NCBI GenBank assembly: GCA_963764955.1
Contig: CAVXVE010000067.1
Coordinates: 19,331 to 83,330 of the forward strand
DNA: 64,000 nucleotides
Source of the DNA: Roseiarcus sp963764955
Lineage (GTDB): Bacteria; Pseudomonadota; Alphaproteobacteria; Rhizobiales; Beijerinckiaceae
Direction: 5' to 3'
Made by a program: the position numbers and the translations under genes. Below are positions 37,243-46,256 of this stretch, one piece after another (position 1 is the first letter of the stretch; each line of letters starts with the position of its first letter). The notes under the pieces were generated by a model that worked only from the letters and a program-made list of their open reading frames with translations, ran no database searches and was not told where the DNA came from.

Positions 37243-37824
37243 TCAGAACGGATTCCAGGTCGCCCGCTGGGTGAACTTGAGATAGTTGAGGTTCACGCCG
37301 AGACGCCAGCCCAGTCCGGTGCGAATCGGAACGACGACGACGCCCTTGGCGCCGACCGCGGTGAAGCCCAGGCCGCCGACGAAATAGGCCGAGCCGTCCA
37401 ATCCGCCGAAACGGTCGAAAATCGCTCGCGTGTCCGGCAGATTGTAGACCAGCATCATGGTCCGGTCGCCGTCAGCGCCGGCGTCGAAACCGATCGACGG
37501 TCCCTGCCAGAAGATCCGCTGGGTGCCGGCGTTGCGCGTGTACATTTTGCCTTCGCCGTATCTTAAGCCCCCGACAAAGGCGCCGGAAGCCTCCTGGCCG
37601 AGGATATAGGCGTTGGGCAGGCCCCAGCGGCGGCCCGCTTCCTGAACCCCCTGGGCCAGCCCGCGCGAGACTGTGCCGAAGAACCGCTGGCCGTCGTCGA
37701 TGATCTCCTCGGGCGCGAACTGCTCGGGGGCGTCGGCCCTCGCGGGCGCTGCGAAAGCGACGGCGCCGGTCGCCGCCGCTATGGTCAGAAGCTCCCGGCG
37801 CGACATGTTCCTCATGGGCGACAT
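37243..37824 (-). CDS. EipA/DUF1134 envelope protein
   Basis: This 193-residue periplasmic protein is conserved across alphaproteobacteria. A Tat-like leader (SRRELLTIAAATGAVAFAAP) precedes the DUF1134 body: YILGQEASGAFVGGLRYGEG, FWQGPSIGFDAGADGDRTMM, FDRFGGLDGSAYFVGGLG and KFTQRATWNPF. In Brucella the family member EipA is needed for envelope integrity; the same role is likely but not shown here. Starts at 37815 or 37806 are also possible. Confidence 0.88.
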   Translation of the reverse strand: MSPMRNMSRRELLTIAAATGAVAFAAPARADAPEQFAPEEIIDDGQRFFGTVSRGLAQGVQEAGRRWGLPNAYILGQEASGAFVGGLRYGEGKMYTRNAGTQRIFWQGPSIGFDAGADGDRTMMLVYNLPDTRAIFDRFGGLDGSAYFVGGLGFTAVGAKGVVVVPIRTGLGWRLGVNLNYLKFTQRATWNPF

Positions 37825-38073
37825 CCTTCGAGGCGGCCAAAACCTTCGCTCTTCCGGCGTCGCGGCTGCATTCGGTTCCTGCGACGGCGCGGCGAGCGCT
37901 GACGCTTGGTCAATAAACCGGCTGAGTTGACAGAAAATTAATGATGGCCGGATTTTTGCCTGGCGATCGCCTTCGCCCGGATGCGAATGCTCATCGCCCG
38001 GGCCTTCGCCGACGCGTCGGATCCCGGGCTCGACGCGGCCCCTTGCGTGGGACGGCGCCCCTCGGTCGCTGGG
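37825..38073. other. intergenic region upstream of the EipA-like gene
   Basis: No gene is recognised in this gap; it probably contains the promoter of the EipA-like gene. Together with the repeat copy that follows, the gene-free stretch totals 640 bp. Confidence 0.35.
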
Positions 38074-38386
38074 TTCGACAACCAGAGCGCGAGCCTTGCC
38101 ACGAGCCGATGCGAATAAACGCCTATAAACGCGCTTAAACGCTCGTAAACGTTAGTTAATTGACTCCAATTTACTAGCGTTTATTTTTTCGAATCGGGAC
38201 TTTTCAATGGGTTGCGAGCGATTGGAGTAAAAAAATTTCCTCAACCCCTCCGGCTCGCGCGCCGGTTGTGGTTGGCCACCCTTTTTCTCTTTTCAAACAG
38301 CTGCGGCGCCTCGCCCGGCTGATGGAGTTGGGCGCTGGATTCCCGATAACAAGAATCTATAGCGACAATTTCTGATTTTGTCAAGA
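38074..38386 (+). repeat. 310-bp dispersed intergenic repeat, copy 2
   Basis: This is a homologue of 18696-19005 in the same orientation relative to the plus strand. Here the 10-bp periodic array is clearest: taaac ends four successive 10-base blocks at 38111-38150. The inverted repeat is partly decayed (aaacgttagttaa against tttactagcgttt) with one change that still allows a G-U pair in RNA. The alternative pairing actccaat (38163-38170) with attggagt (38221-38228) is fully kept. The right edge gattttgtcaagac is identical. Confidence 0.75.
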
Positions 38387-38464
38387 CGAATCTGGCTAAG
38401 AGGACGCCCGTCTCCCGACATCGGCCTCGCATGGCGAGGACGATCCCATCAAAGGCGGCCCGCT

Positions 38465-38797
38465 TTAGTCCACGACCTGGACGATGCGATTGCTGGTCGT
38501 GTCGATAATGACCCGATGGCCGTTGACGATCGCCTTCCCGTAGCCGGGCCGATCAGGGATCGGGGCGGGAGTGATGTTGCTCGGGATCGTCTGCCCCCGT
38601 GTCGCCGCGCCGAAGATCGTGACGCGCGGACCGGAGCCAACGGCCCCAACGTCCGGAGCCGAGAGGGTGGACTTGCCGGACTTGGCGGCGGGCGCCGCCC
38701 CCGAAGGGCCGAAGACGCCGCGAAGCGTCTGATCCTGGGCGTGCGCCAGGAATCCTGTCCCAAACAAGACGACACATGAAAGAATGAGCGCGCGCAT
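38465..38797 (-). CDS. small exported protein, DUF1236-like
   Basis: This 110-residue protein has a signal peptide (LILSCVVLFGTGFLAHAQD). The C-terminal segment IPDRPGYGKAIVNGHRVIID followed by IVQVVD resembles the repeat unit of DUF1236 proteins of Hyphomicrobiales. Function is unknown. The start at 38797 gives the best signal peptide. Confidence 0.6.
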   Translation of the reverse strand: MRALILSCVVLFGTGFLAHAQDQTLRGVFGPSGAAPAAKSGKSTLSAPDVGAVGSGPRVTIFGAATRGQTIPSNITPAPIPDRPGYGKAIVNGHRVIIDTTSNRIVQVVD

Positions 38798-38922
38798 GAT
38801 GCTCTCCGCTGCGCGACCCCGCCGATCGAGCGTGGGCAAACCAAACCCGGCTCCGAGGCCTTGTTCAGGATTTAGCACGCGGCTTCGGCCAAGGCCAGGA
38901 TCGGCCCGGTCCGGCCAATGGA

Positions 38923-40635
38923 TCAGAGATGAGACAGCCACACGTCGATGACCGCGCAGCGCTGCTCCTCGAGCACGACGCGCAAGCCTTCGGCGATCGC
39001 CGCCTCCACATCCTGCGGGCGCTTGACTGCCCGGGCAAAGGCGCCGCCCGCCGCGGCGGCGACGCCGGCATAGTCCGGCGGCGGATCGAAGCTCAGGTCC
39101 AGATCCTCGGCGCGGCTGGCGAAGCCGTCCGGATGGACGGCGAGGGCGGAGAATTTGGGCGCCTTCCAGCCGCGATTGTTATAGACGATCTGCAGGAACG
39201 GGGTGCGGTAGCGGCGCGCCATCCAGTGAACGGTGGACGGCTGCGAGAACATGTAGGAGCCGTCGCCGCTCATGACGACGAAGGTCTTCTCCGGGGCGGC
39301 GAGCTTCATGCCGATCGCCGCGCCGCCGCTCCAGCCGAGCGACCCGCCGCCGCTTGCGAACATCGTGCCCGCGCGTTCGCGCGCCATGTGATCGCAGATC
39401 GCCGGATAATTGGTGATGCCCTCATTGAGCACGACGGCCTCGGGCCCGACCTGACTGCGCACGCAGGCGGTCAAGAATTCCGGCGTGATGACGTCGCCGC
39501 CCGGCGCCTCAAGGCAGTCGAGCGCGGCTTTCCGCTGCTGGTGTTGCGCGGCGTAGTGGCGCCGGCGGCGCTCCGCAGCCTCCTCGTCGATCCCGACGCG
39601 ATCGAGACGCGCGTTCAGCTGCGCGAACGCGGTCGCCGCATCGGCCCGGTAACATCGCCGCGCCTTGATCGACCAGAGCGGCGTCGACTCCTTGAGCGGA
39701 TCGACGTCGATGATGGCGATCGCGGCCCCGTCGCTGGGCTTGTTGACGGTCGGAATCCACGGCACGTCGCTGTCGACGACGAGAACGAAATCAGCCTCAG
39801 CCAGAGCGGCATTCTGGAACGGATGGTTCCAGTGGTTGCCCTGATAGAGCGGATCGTTGTGCGGAAAGTTGACATAGCTCGGCACCGATTCCAGCACGGC
39901 GACGCCGAGCCGGCCACAGAAGCGGACGAGTTCGGTCGCCGCGGCGGGATTGCGGCCCACGTAGGAGGTGACGATCAGCGGCCGCGCGGCCTTTTGCATC
40001 GCGTCGACGAGGTTCACGACGGCGGCCTCGGCGAGCGGCGTCGGCGCGATCGGCGGCCAGTCGGCGATGTCCATGACGACGCGCTTCGCTTCCGCCTCCA
40101 TGATTTCGCGGGCGCCGACGAGATAGACCGGCCCCTTCGGGTCGCTATGGGCGATTTGCAGCGATCGATGCACGATCTGCTTCACGTTGTGCGGGCTGCG
40201 AAGCTCGTTGTCGTATTTCATGTACTGGCGCACGATGCCGCGCTGGTCGGGGACGTCCTGGATCCATTGGATGAATTCGTTGCGGCTGCCCGTCGCCTCG
40301 CCTTGCTGGGTCGCCGGCGAAAGACCGGCGAAGACGAATACTGGAACGCGCGCCTTGGCGGCGTTGTGCACCGCCCCGCCCAGCGACTGGGTGCCGCAGT
40401 CGACATGGACGACGACGGCCTGGGCGCGCCCGGTCAATTGCGCGTAGCCGTGCGCGCAGGTCATCGCCACCATTTCGTTCGGGCAGGTGACGATTGCGGG
40501 GATCGCACGGCCGGAAGCTCGCGCCTCGGCGATCGCCTCGATCAGCGCCGGATGATCGCTGCCGAAATTGGCGAAGATGCAGGAGACGCCCGCTTCCTGC
40601 AGCGCCTCGAGCATTGCGGCGCTCGCGCTATACAT
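38923..40635 (-). CDS. TPP-dependent decarboxylase/lyase of the acetolactate synthase superfamily
   Basis: This 570-residue enzyme of the thiamine-diphosphate superfamily has the activating Glu in VTCPNEMVAMTCAHGYAQ near residue 53, a central domain with PLIVTSYVGRNP, and the TPP/Mg motif GDGSYMFSQPS with the closing NN in FLQIVYNNRGWKAPKF. It lacks an adjacent small subunit, so it is not an ordinary acetolactate synthase. Relatives include benzoylformate decarboxylase and oxalyl-CoA decarboxylase. It is last in the long catabolic operon, 38 bp after an HpcH/HpaI aldolase. The start at 40635 follows ggggaaggacc. Confidence 0.82.
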   Translation of the reverse strand: MYSASAAMLEALQEAGVSCIFANFGSDHPALIEAIAEARASGRAIPAIVTCPNEMVAMTCAHGYAQLTGRAQAVVVHVDCGTQSLGGAVHNAAKARVPVFVFAGLSPATQQGEATGSRNEFIQWIQDVPDQRGIVRQYMKYDNELRSPHNVKQIVHRSLQIAHSDPKGPVYLVGAREIMEAEAKRVVMDIADWPPIAPTPLAEAAVVNLVDAMQKAARPLIVTSYVGRNPAAATELVRFCGRLGVAVLESVPSYVNFPHNDPLYQGNHWNHPFQNAALAEADFVLVVDSDVPWIPTVNKPSDGAAIAIIDVDPLKESTPLWSIKARRCYRADAATAFAQLNARLDRVGIDEEAAERRRRHYAAQHQQRKAALDCLEAPGGDVITPEFLTACVRSQVGPEAVVLNEGITNYPAICDHMARERAGTMFASGGGSLGWSGGAAIGMKLAAPEKTFVVMSGDGSYMFSQPSTVHWMARRYRTPFLQIVYNNRGWKAPKFSALAVHPDGFASRAEDLDLSFDPPPDYAGVAAAAGGAFARAVKRPQDVEAAIAEGLRVVLEEQRCAVIDVWLSHL

Positions 40636-40673
40636 TCGGTCCTTCCCCGATCTCTTGGCTTGACGGCGCGCGG

Positions 40674-41453
40674 TCACCGTCCCGCATTCTGGCTCCTGAA
40701 TTTCGCGGCGAGCTGATCGGCGCCGCTCGCCAGCAGTCCAATGTCGGAACCGACCGCGGCGAACAGGCAGCCACGCTCGATATAGCGCTGAGCGAGTTCT
40801 GCGTCGCCGGTCAGGATTCCCGGCGCGCAGCCGGCGGCCTTGATGCGCCCAATCATATCGTCGATGATCTTGACGACTTCGGGATGGTTGGGCTGGCCGA
40901 GATAACCGAGCGCCGCCGAAAGATCGCCCGGACCGATGAACACGCCGTCGACGCCCTCGACGTGCGCGATGCTTTCGAGGTTCTCAAGCCCGCGCCTGGT
41001 CTCGACCTGCACGAGCAGACAGATCTCGGCGTTGGCCGCTGCGTGGTATCCCTTGATCCTGCCATAGCGCGACGCGCGCGCCTGCCCCGCGAAGCCGCGG
41101 AAGCCCTCGGGCGGATAGCGGGTCGACATGACGGCGCGGCGGGCCTCCTCCTCCGTCTCCACATAGGGGATGAGCAGCGATTGCGCCCCGATATCGAGTA
41201 GGCGCTTGATGATGACCGCGTCGTTCCAGGCCGGCCGGACGACGGCGTGCGCCGTTCCGCCGCGCATCGCCTGAAGCTCGGCGAGCACCATCGGCAGTTC
41301 GTTCGGCGCGTGCTCGGTGTCGAGCAGGATCCAGTCGAATCCGGAGTCGGCGAGGATTTCGACCACGAGGTGGCTCGACAGGCTGTGCCACAGCCCGATC
41401 TGCAACCGGCCGGACTTCAGCGCCTGCTTGAAGGGATTATGGAGAGCGTCCAT
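40674..41453 (-). CDS. HpcH/HpaI family class II aldolase
   Basis: This 259-residue divalent-metal aldolase cleaves 2-keto-3-deoxy or 2-keto-4-hydroxy acids to pyruvate plus an aldehyde. Visible are GLWHSLSSHLVVEILADSGF, DWILLDTEHAPNELP, the metal-site Glu in LLVQVETRRGLENL and the Asp in GVFIGPGDLSAALGYLG. The start at 41453 (MDALHNPFKQALKSG) is the family start. It lies 14 bp after the dehydratase gene, which would make its 2-keto-3-deoxy substrate. Confidence 0.88.
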   Translation of the reverse strand: MDALHNPFKQALKSGRLQIGLWHSLSSHLVVEILADSGFDWILLDTEHAPNELPMVLAELQAMRGGTAHAVVRPAWNDAVIIKRLLDIGAQSLLIPYVETEEEARRAVMSTRYPPEGFRGFAGQARASRYGRIKGYHAAANAEICLLVQVETRRGLENLESIAHVEGVDGVFIGPGDLSAALGYLGQPNHPEVVKIIDDMIGRIKAAGCAPGILTGDAELAQRYIERGCLFAAVGSDIGLLASGADQLAAKFRSQNAGR

Positions 41454-41467
41454 CGCATCCGCCGGAG

Positions 41468-43198
41468 TTAGTGGATTTCGGGGTCCGGAATCGGCGCGCC
41501 TCGCTCGAGAAAATCGAAGTCGCACCCCTCGTTCGCCTGGCTCACATGCTCGGAGAACAGGCGCCCGTAGCCGCGCGCGTAGCGGGGCGGCGGCTTGCGC
41601 CACGCGGCGCGGCGCTTTTCGAGCTCCTCATCGCTCACATGCAAGCTCAGGCGGCGGGCGGGGATGTCGAGCTCGATGACGTCGCCGTCGCGCACCAGGG
41701 CGAGCGGCCCGCCGATGAAGGATTCCGGCGCGACATGCAGGACGCAGGCGCCGTAGGCGGTGCCGCTCATGCGCGCGTCCGAGATGCGAACCATGTCGCG
41801 GACGCCCTTGGCCAACACCTTTTTCGGGATCGGCAACTGGCCCCATTCCGGCATGCCCGGCGCGCCGATCGGCCCCGCGTTCTGGAGCACCAGCACGGAG
41901 TTCTCGTCGACGTCGAGATCGGGATCGTCGATGCGGGCCGCCATGTCGTTATAATCTTGGAACACGACCGCCTTGCCCGCGTGCTTATGGAGGTGGGATT
42001 CAGCCGCGGGCGGCTTGATGATGGCGCCGTCGGGGGCGAGGTTGCCGCGCAGCACGGCGAGGCTGTCGGACGAAACGAGCGGGTTGTTCAGCGGCCGGAT
42101 GACGTCCTCGTTGGTGATCGTCGCCCGCTCGACATTCTCGCCGATCGTCGCACCGTTCACGGTGCGCGCGCCGGTCTTCAGCCTGCCGCCAAGCGCCAGT
42201 TGCTTGAGCACTGCCGGCAAGCCGCCGGCGTAGAAGAAGTCCTCCATGAGATAGCTGCCCGAAGGGCGGATGTTGGCGAGCAGCGGCGTCTCCCGCGCGA
42301 TTCTGTCGAACGCCTCCATGTCGAGCTCAAGGCCCGCGCGGCGGGCGAGTGCGATCAGATGCACGACCGAATTGGTCGAGCCGCCGATCGCCAGCACGGC
42401 GGACACGGAATTGTGGATCGAATCCGCCGTGATGAGGTCTGATGGCTTCAGATCGTCCCAGACCATGTCGACGATGCGCTTGCCCGTCCGCGTCGCCATC
42501 ACCGCATGGCGCGAATCGGCCGCAGGGATCGAGGCCGCGCCCGGCAGCGTCATGCCGAGCGCCTCGGCGGCGCTGGTCATGGTCGAGGCGGTGCCCATTG
42601 TCATGCAGTGGCCCGGCGAGCGCGCGATGCCGTGTTCGATCTCCTCCCAGTCGCTTTCGGTGATCTTGCCGGCGCGAAGCTCCGCCCAGTATTTCCAGAC
42701 GTCGCTGCCCGAGCCCAGCGCCGCGCCGCGCCACGAGCCGCGCAGCATCGGGCCCGCCGGCATGAAGATCGCCGGAAGGTTCATCGAGATCGCGCCCATG
42801 AGCAGGGCCGGCGTGGTCTTGTCGCAGCCGCCCATCAGCACCGCGCCGTCGGCTGGATAGGAGCGCAAAGCCTCCTCCGCCTCCATCGCAAGAAAATTGC
42901 GGTACATCATAGTGGTCGGCTTCTGGAATGGCTCGGACAGCGTCATCGCCGGCAGTTCGACCGGAAAGCCGCCCTCCTCCCACACGCCGCGCTTCACCTC
43001 CTCCACCCGCTGCTTGAAGTGGGTGTGGCAGGCGTTGATGTCGCTCCAGGTGTTGATGATCCCGATCACCGGCTTGCCGGCGTAATCGGAGCGGTCGTAG
43101 CCCATCTGCGCCGTGCGCGAGCGATGGCCGAAGGCGCGCAGATCATTGACCCCGTACCAGCGATGAGAACGAAGATCTTCGGGGCGCTTGCGGGGCAT
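41468..43198 (-). CDS. IlvD/Edd family sugar-acid dehydratase
   Basis: This 576-residue iron-sulfur dehydratase has cluster cysteines in SDINACHTHFKQRVEEV, LMGGCDKTTPALLMG and ARSPGHCMTMGTASTM. The tail SDARMSGTAYGACVLHVAPE is the family signature. Length and motifs place it with aldonate dehydratases (L-arabinonate type), which turn sugar acids into 2-keto-3-deoxy acids, rather than with the branched-chain enzyme. Its place between TRAP transporter genes and the aldolase supports a sugar-acid or hydroxy-acid role. Confidence 0.88.
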   Translation of the reverse strand: MPRKRPEDLRSHRWYGVNDLRAFGHRSRTAQMGYDRSDYAGKPVIGIINTWSDINACHTHFKQRVEEVKRGVWEEGGFPVELPAMTLSEPFQKPTTMMYRNFLAMEAEEALRSYPADGAVLMGGCDKTTPALLMGAISMNLPAIFMPAGPMLRGSWRGAALGSGSDVWKYWAELRAGKITESDWEEIEHGIARSPGHCMTMGTASTMTSAAEALGMTLPGAASIPAADSRHAVMATRTGKRIVDMVWDDLKPSDLITADSIHNSVSAVLAIGGSTNSVVHLIALARRAGLELDMEAFDRIARETPLLANIRPSGSYLMEDFFYAGGLPAVLKQLALGGRLKTGARTVNGATIGENVERATITNEDVIRPLNNPLVSSDSLAVLRGNLAPDGAIIKPPAAESHLHKHAGKAVVFQDYNDMAARIDDPDLDVDENSVLVLQNAGPIGAPGMPEWGQLPIPKKVLAKGVRDMVRISDARMSGTAYGACVLHVAPESFIGGPLALVRDGDVIELDIPARRLSLHVSDEELEKRRAAWRKPPPRYARGYGRLFSEHVSQANEGCDFDFLERGAPIPDPEIH

Positions 43199-43237
43199 TA
43201 TCGAATTGTCCTTTTCCGGATTGGTTGCGACGTGAGC

Positions 43238-44536
43238 TTACATCAGGCTCGGCAGATAGAGCGCGATCGACGGAAATGTGATCAGGATGACGAGCCGCAG
43301 AATGTCGGTGGCGATGAACGGCAGAACGCCCTTGAAGATGGTGGCGAAGCTTATGTCCTTGACTGCGGTCTTGATGACGAACACGTTCATGCCCACCGGC
43401 GGGTGAATGAGCCCGAGCTCCACCGTCATGACGATGATGATGCCGAACCAGATCGGATCGAAGCCGAGCGCCGTCACGACGGGAAAGACGATCGGCACGG
43501 TCAGGATGATCATCGCCATCGCGTCCATGAGACAGCCGAGCACGAGATACATCAGCATGATGAGCGCGAGCACGCCATAGCGGCCGACGCCAAGCCCGGT
43601 CATGAATTCGGTCAGCTTTTGGGGAACCTCGGTGACGGTGAGGAAATAGCCGAACAGAAGCGCGCCGATCAGAACGGTGAACACCGCAGCCGCGGTGCGC
43701 GTCGCCTGCAAAAGCGCCGCAAGCATGCCCGCGGGCTTGAGCTTCCCCCGCGCAACCGAGATGAGGAAGGCGCCGCACGCGCCGACCCCGCCCGCTTCGG
43801 TTGGCGTGAACAGGCCGCCGTAAAGGCCGCCGATGACGAAGACGAAGAGAGCGATCGCGGCCCACACGTAGCGCAGCGACCGCAGCCGCTCGCCCCAGCC
43901 GCTGCGCGGGCCAGCGGGCAGAAAGCCCGGCTTGATCAAGCCGATCGCGGCGATGGTCAACATGTACATTGAGACCGCGAGCAGACCGGGAAGGATGCCG
44001 GCGATGAACAGCTTGCCGATGTCCTGCTGGGTGATGAGGCCGTAGACGGCGAGCACCGTGGAGGGCGGAAAGATCGCGCCGAGCGTGCCGCCGGCCGCGA
44101 TGACCCCCGCGGCGAAGGATTGCGGATAGTCGTACCGCCGCATCTCGGGATAGGCGACGGTGGCGAAGGTCGCCGCGGTCGCGACCGATGAGCCGCTGAT
44201 CGCGGCGAAGCCGCCGCAGGCGGCGATCGTCGCCAGCCCCAGCCCGCCCCGCCAGTGCCCGACAAAACTGTTCGCTGCGCGGAACAATTCGCGGCTCATG
44301 CCGGAAGCCGAGACAAAGGCGCCCATGAGCAGGAACATCGGGATCACGCCGAACGTATAGTCGGTGACGGTGCGCATCGAGGTCTGCCCGACCATCTTGA
44401 GCGCCGGCTCCAGGCCGACGATCGAGGCATAGCCGGTCACGCCGACGAGGCCCATCGCCATCCCGACCGGAACGCGAAGCAGAATCAGCGCGAACAGAGC
44501 GACGAAGCCGAGCGCGGCCGCCGCATCGGAACTCAT
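43238..44536 (-). CDS. TRAP transporter large permease (DctM)
   Basis: This 432-residue membrane protein with about 12 helices is the main transport subunit of a sodium-driven TRAP importer. Typical segments are FVGHWRGGLGLATIAACGGF, FAAISGSSVATAATF, YPQSFAAGVIAAGGTLGAIF, PPSTVLAVYG and GLIHPPVGMNVFVIKTA. It is 10 bp from the small subunit and 39 bp before the dehydratase gene. Confidence 0.92.
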   Translation of the reverse strand: MSSDAAAALGFVALFALILLRVPVGMAMGLVGVTGYASIVGLEPALKMVGQTSMRTVTDYTFGVIPMFLLMGAFVSASGMSRELFRAANSFVGHWRGGLGLATIAACGGFAAISGSSVATAATFATVAYPEMRRYDYPQSFAAGVIAAGGTLGAIFPPSTVLAVYGLITQQDIGKLFIAGILPGLLAVSMYMLTIAAIGLIKPGFLPAGPRSGWGERLRSLRYVWAAIALFVFVIGGLYGGLFTPTEAGGVGACGAFLISVARGKLKPAGMLAALLQATRTAAAVFTVLIGALLFGYFLTVTEVPQKLTEFMTGLGVGRYGVLALIMLMYLVLGCLMDAMAMIILTVPIVFPVVTALGFDPIWFGIIIVMTVELGLIHPPVGMNVFVIKTAVKDISFATIFKGVLPFIATDILRLVILITFPSIALYLPSLM

Positions 44537-44546
44537 CGCCTTGGCC

Positions 44547-45092
44547 TCATTCGAGCGCCTTGGCGATCGGATCGGGGGTGAGCTTCTCGGGGTGAAAGAT
44601 GAGCCGCCAGGTGCGCACGGCGATAAGGATGACGGCGGACACGTCGCCAGCCCAGGCGACGGCGAAGAACGGCCAGGTCGGCAGATGAAGATCGAAGGTC
44701 AGGACATGATCGGCCCGGGTCGTGCGCACCTTGTCGAACAGCATCGCGGTCTGCACGGTGACGACGAACAAGAGCACCAGCGTGGCGAACACGTCGATTG
44801 CGCGCTTGCCCTGCGGGCTGGCCGCGGCCCATATGAGATCGACCGTGATGTGGCCGCCGCGATAGCTCGTCGCTGCGATGCCCCAGAAGATCAGGATGCC
44901 GAGCAGCAGACGGCCGAAATCGTAGGAATCGGGAATAGAGGCGCTGAACAGGTAGCGGAGCACGACCGAGACGAAAATGTCGACCGCGACAATGCCGATG
45001 AAGGCCGCGGCCGCCAGCTCGATGCCGTCGATGAACCGGTCCATCGCATTGGCCGTGGGGCCCCCGCCCCGCCGGCGCTCCGTCAAGGTCAT
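44547..45092 (-). CDS. TRAP transporter small permease (DctQ)
   Basis: This 181-residue, four-helix membrane protein has IELAAAAFIGIVAVDIFVSV, ILIFWGIAATSYRGGHITVD and PTWPFFAVAWAGDVSAVIL. The Arg-Gly-Gly-His-Ile stretch is a DctQ hallmark. The start at 45092 overlaps the DctP stop (atga); an internal ATG at 45044 could also serve. Confidence 0.9.
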   Translation of the reverse strand: MTLTERRRGGGPTANAMDRFIDGIELAAAAFIGIVAVDIFVSVVLRYLFSASIPDSYDFGRLLLGILIFWGIAATSYRGGHITVDLIWAAASPQGKRAIDVFATLVLLFVVTVQTAMLFDKVRTTRADHVLTFDLHLPTWPFFAVAWAGDVSAVILIAVRTWRLIFHPEKLTPDPIAKALE

Positions 45093-46162
45093 ATACCGGC
45101 GCCGTATTTGGCGATCGCGGCCTTGAGCCCGGCGAGCGCGACGTCCGGATCGGCGCCCGCCTGCTTCACCGCCTTTGCCCAGCTCGCCTCGAGCGGCTTG
45201 ACTGTCGCCCGCCACGCAGCCGTCTGGTCGGGGGTAAGCTTGTAGACATCGTGATGAGCGGGATCGGCTCTCATCTTGTCGCGGCCGGCGGATTCAAAGT
45301 CGCCCCACGGACCGGCGATCTTCACCGCCCAGTCGGTCGTGCAATGGTCATCCATGACCTTCTTCTGCGCGATGCTCATCGAATCGTATTTGTCCTTGTT
45401 CATCGAGAAGGTGAACACGGTCGTGTAGAGCGGCGCGTCCATATCGTGTTTGACCACCTTGTCTATGCCGAAGAGATAAAGCGAGCCCCAGGGGAACGTG
45501 ATGGCGTCGGCGACCCCGCGATCGAGAACCTCGCGCGCTTCCGGGGCCGAGGCCTGAACGTTCGTGCCGCCGAGCCTGGTGACGAGCTCCGCGATCGTGC
45601 TCTGCGCCGGGCGCACCTTCATCCCGCGCAGATCTTCGGGCATGACGATCTTCTTGCGGGTGGAGTGAATCGAGCCCGGATCGTGAATGAAGGCGAAGCA
45701 GAAATGCGTGTCCTTCATCTCGGTCGGCGCATATTTGCGATACCAGGAATCGAGCGCCGCGGTCCCTTTGCGCGCGTCGCCGAACATGAACGGCATCTGG
45801 CCGATGGCGATGATCGGGAAGCGGCCGGGCTGGTAGCCGGGATTGACGTAAGTGATGTCGGCGATGTCGTCGCGCGCCATGTCGTAGTGGTCAAACGCCT
45901 TGCCGAGCTGCTCCGATGGAAAGATCATGATCTTGATCGTGCCGTTGGAGGCTTTGGCGATATCGTCCGCCCATTCCTTGGCCGACTTGGTCAGCGGGTG
46001 CGCGGGCGGGACCCAGAGCGAGAGCCTGAGGTCCACCTCCTTGTCCGCCGCGAAGGCGGGGGCCGCGATTCCAAGCGCCAGGACGACCGCCGAGGCGGCG
46101 CAGCGTCTGCAAGCGGCCAACAGGCGGCGCCTGATCGCGCCGGGCTCGATCAATCTCGGCAT
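45089..46162 (-). CDS. TRAP transporter substrate-binding protein (DctP)
   Basis: This 357-residue periplasmic binding protein has a signal peptide (AASAVVLALGIAAPAFA). It captures the substrate for the DctQM importer. The carboxylate-binding Arg is in EDLRGMKVRPAQSTIAE; a typical TRAP helix is QASAPEAREVLDRGVADAIT. The start follows gggaggagac. The 94 bp before it, after the DpgC-like gene, could hold a secondary promoter. The substrate is probably an aryl- or sugar-acid by context. Confidence 0.9.
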   Translation of the reverse strand: MPRLIEPGAIRRRLLAACRRCAASAVVLALGIAAPAFAADKEVDLRLSLWVPPAHPLTKSAKEWADDIAKASNGTIKIMIFPSEQLGKAFDHYDMARDDIADITYVNPGYQPGRFPIIAIGQMPFMFGDARKGTAALDSWYRKYAPTEMKDTHFCFAFIHDPGSIHSTRKKIVMPEDLRGMKVRPAQSTIAELVTRLGGTNVQASAPEAREVLDRGVADAITFPWGSLYLFGIDKVVKHDMDAPLYTTVFTFSMNKDKYDSMSIAQKKVMDDHCTTDWAVKIAGPWGDFESAGRDKMRADPAHHDVYKLTPDQTAAWRATVKPLEASWAKAVKQAGADPDVALAGLKAAIAKYGAGI

Positions 46163-46256
46163 GTCTCCTCCCTAAAAGCTCGCGGTCGTCTGGTTGTCTG
46201 ATCATCTCGCAGGCATGGACGCCGATCGTCAAGCGCGCCGCTTGTCTCGGCCCGGT

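Noticed and set aside
38929..40716. A 595-residue open frame on the plus strand
   Set aside because: It lies opposite the TPP-dependent enzyme with its complete motifs, and has the typical Arg/His-rich composition of a shadow frame.
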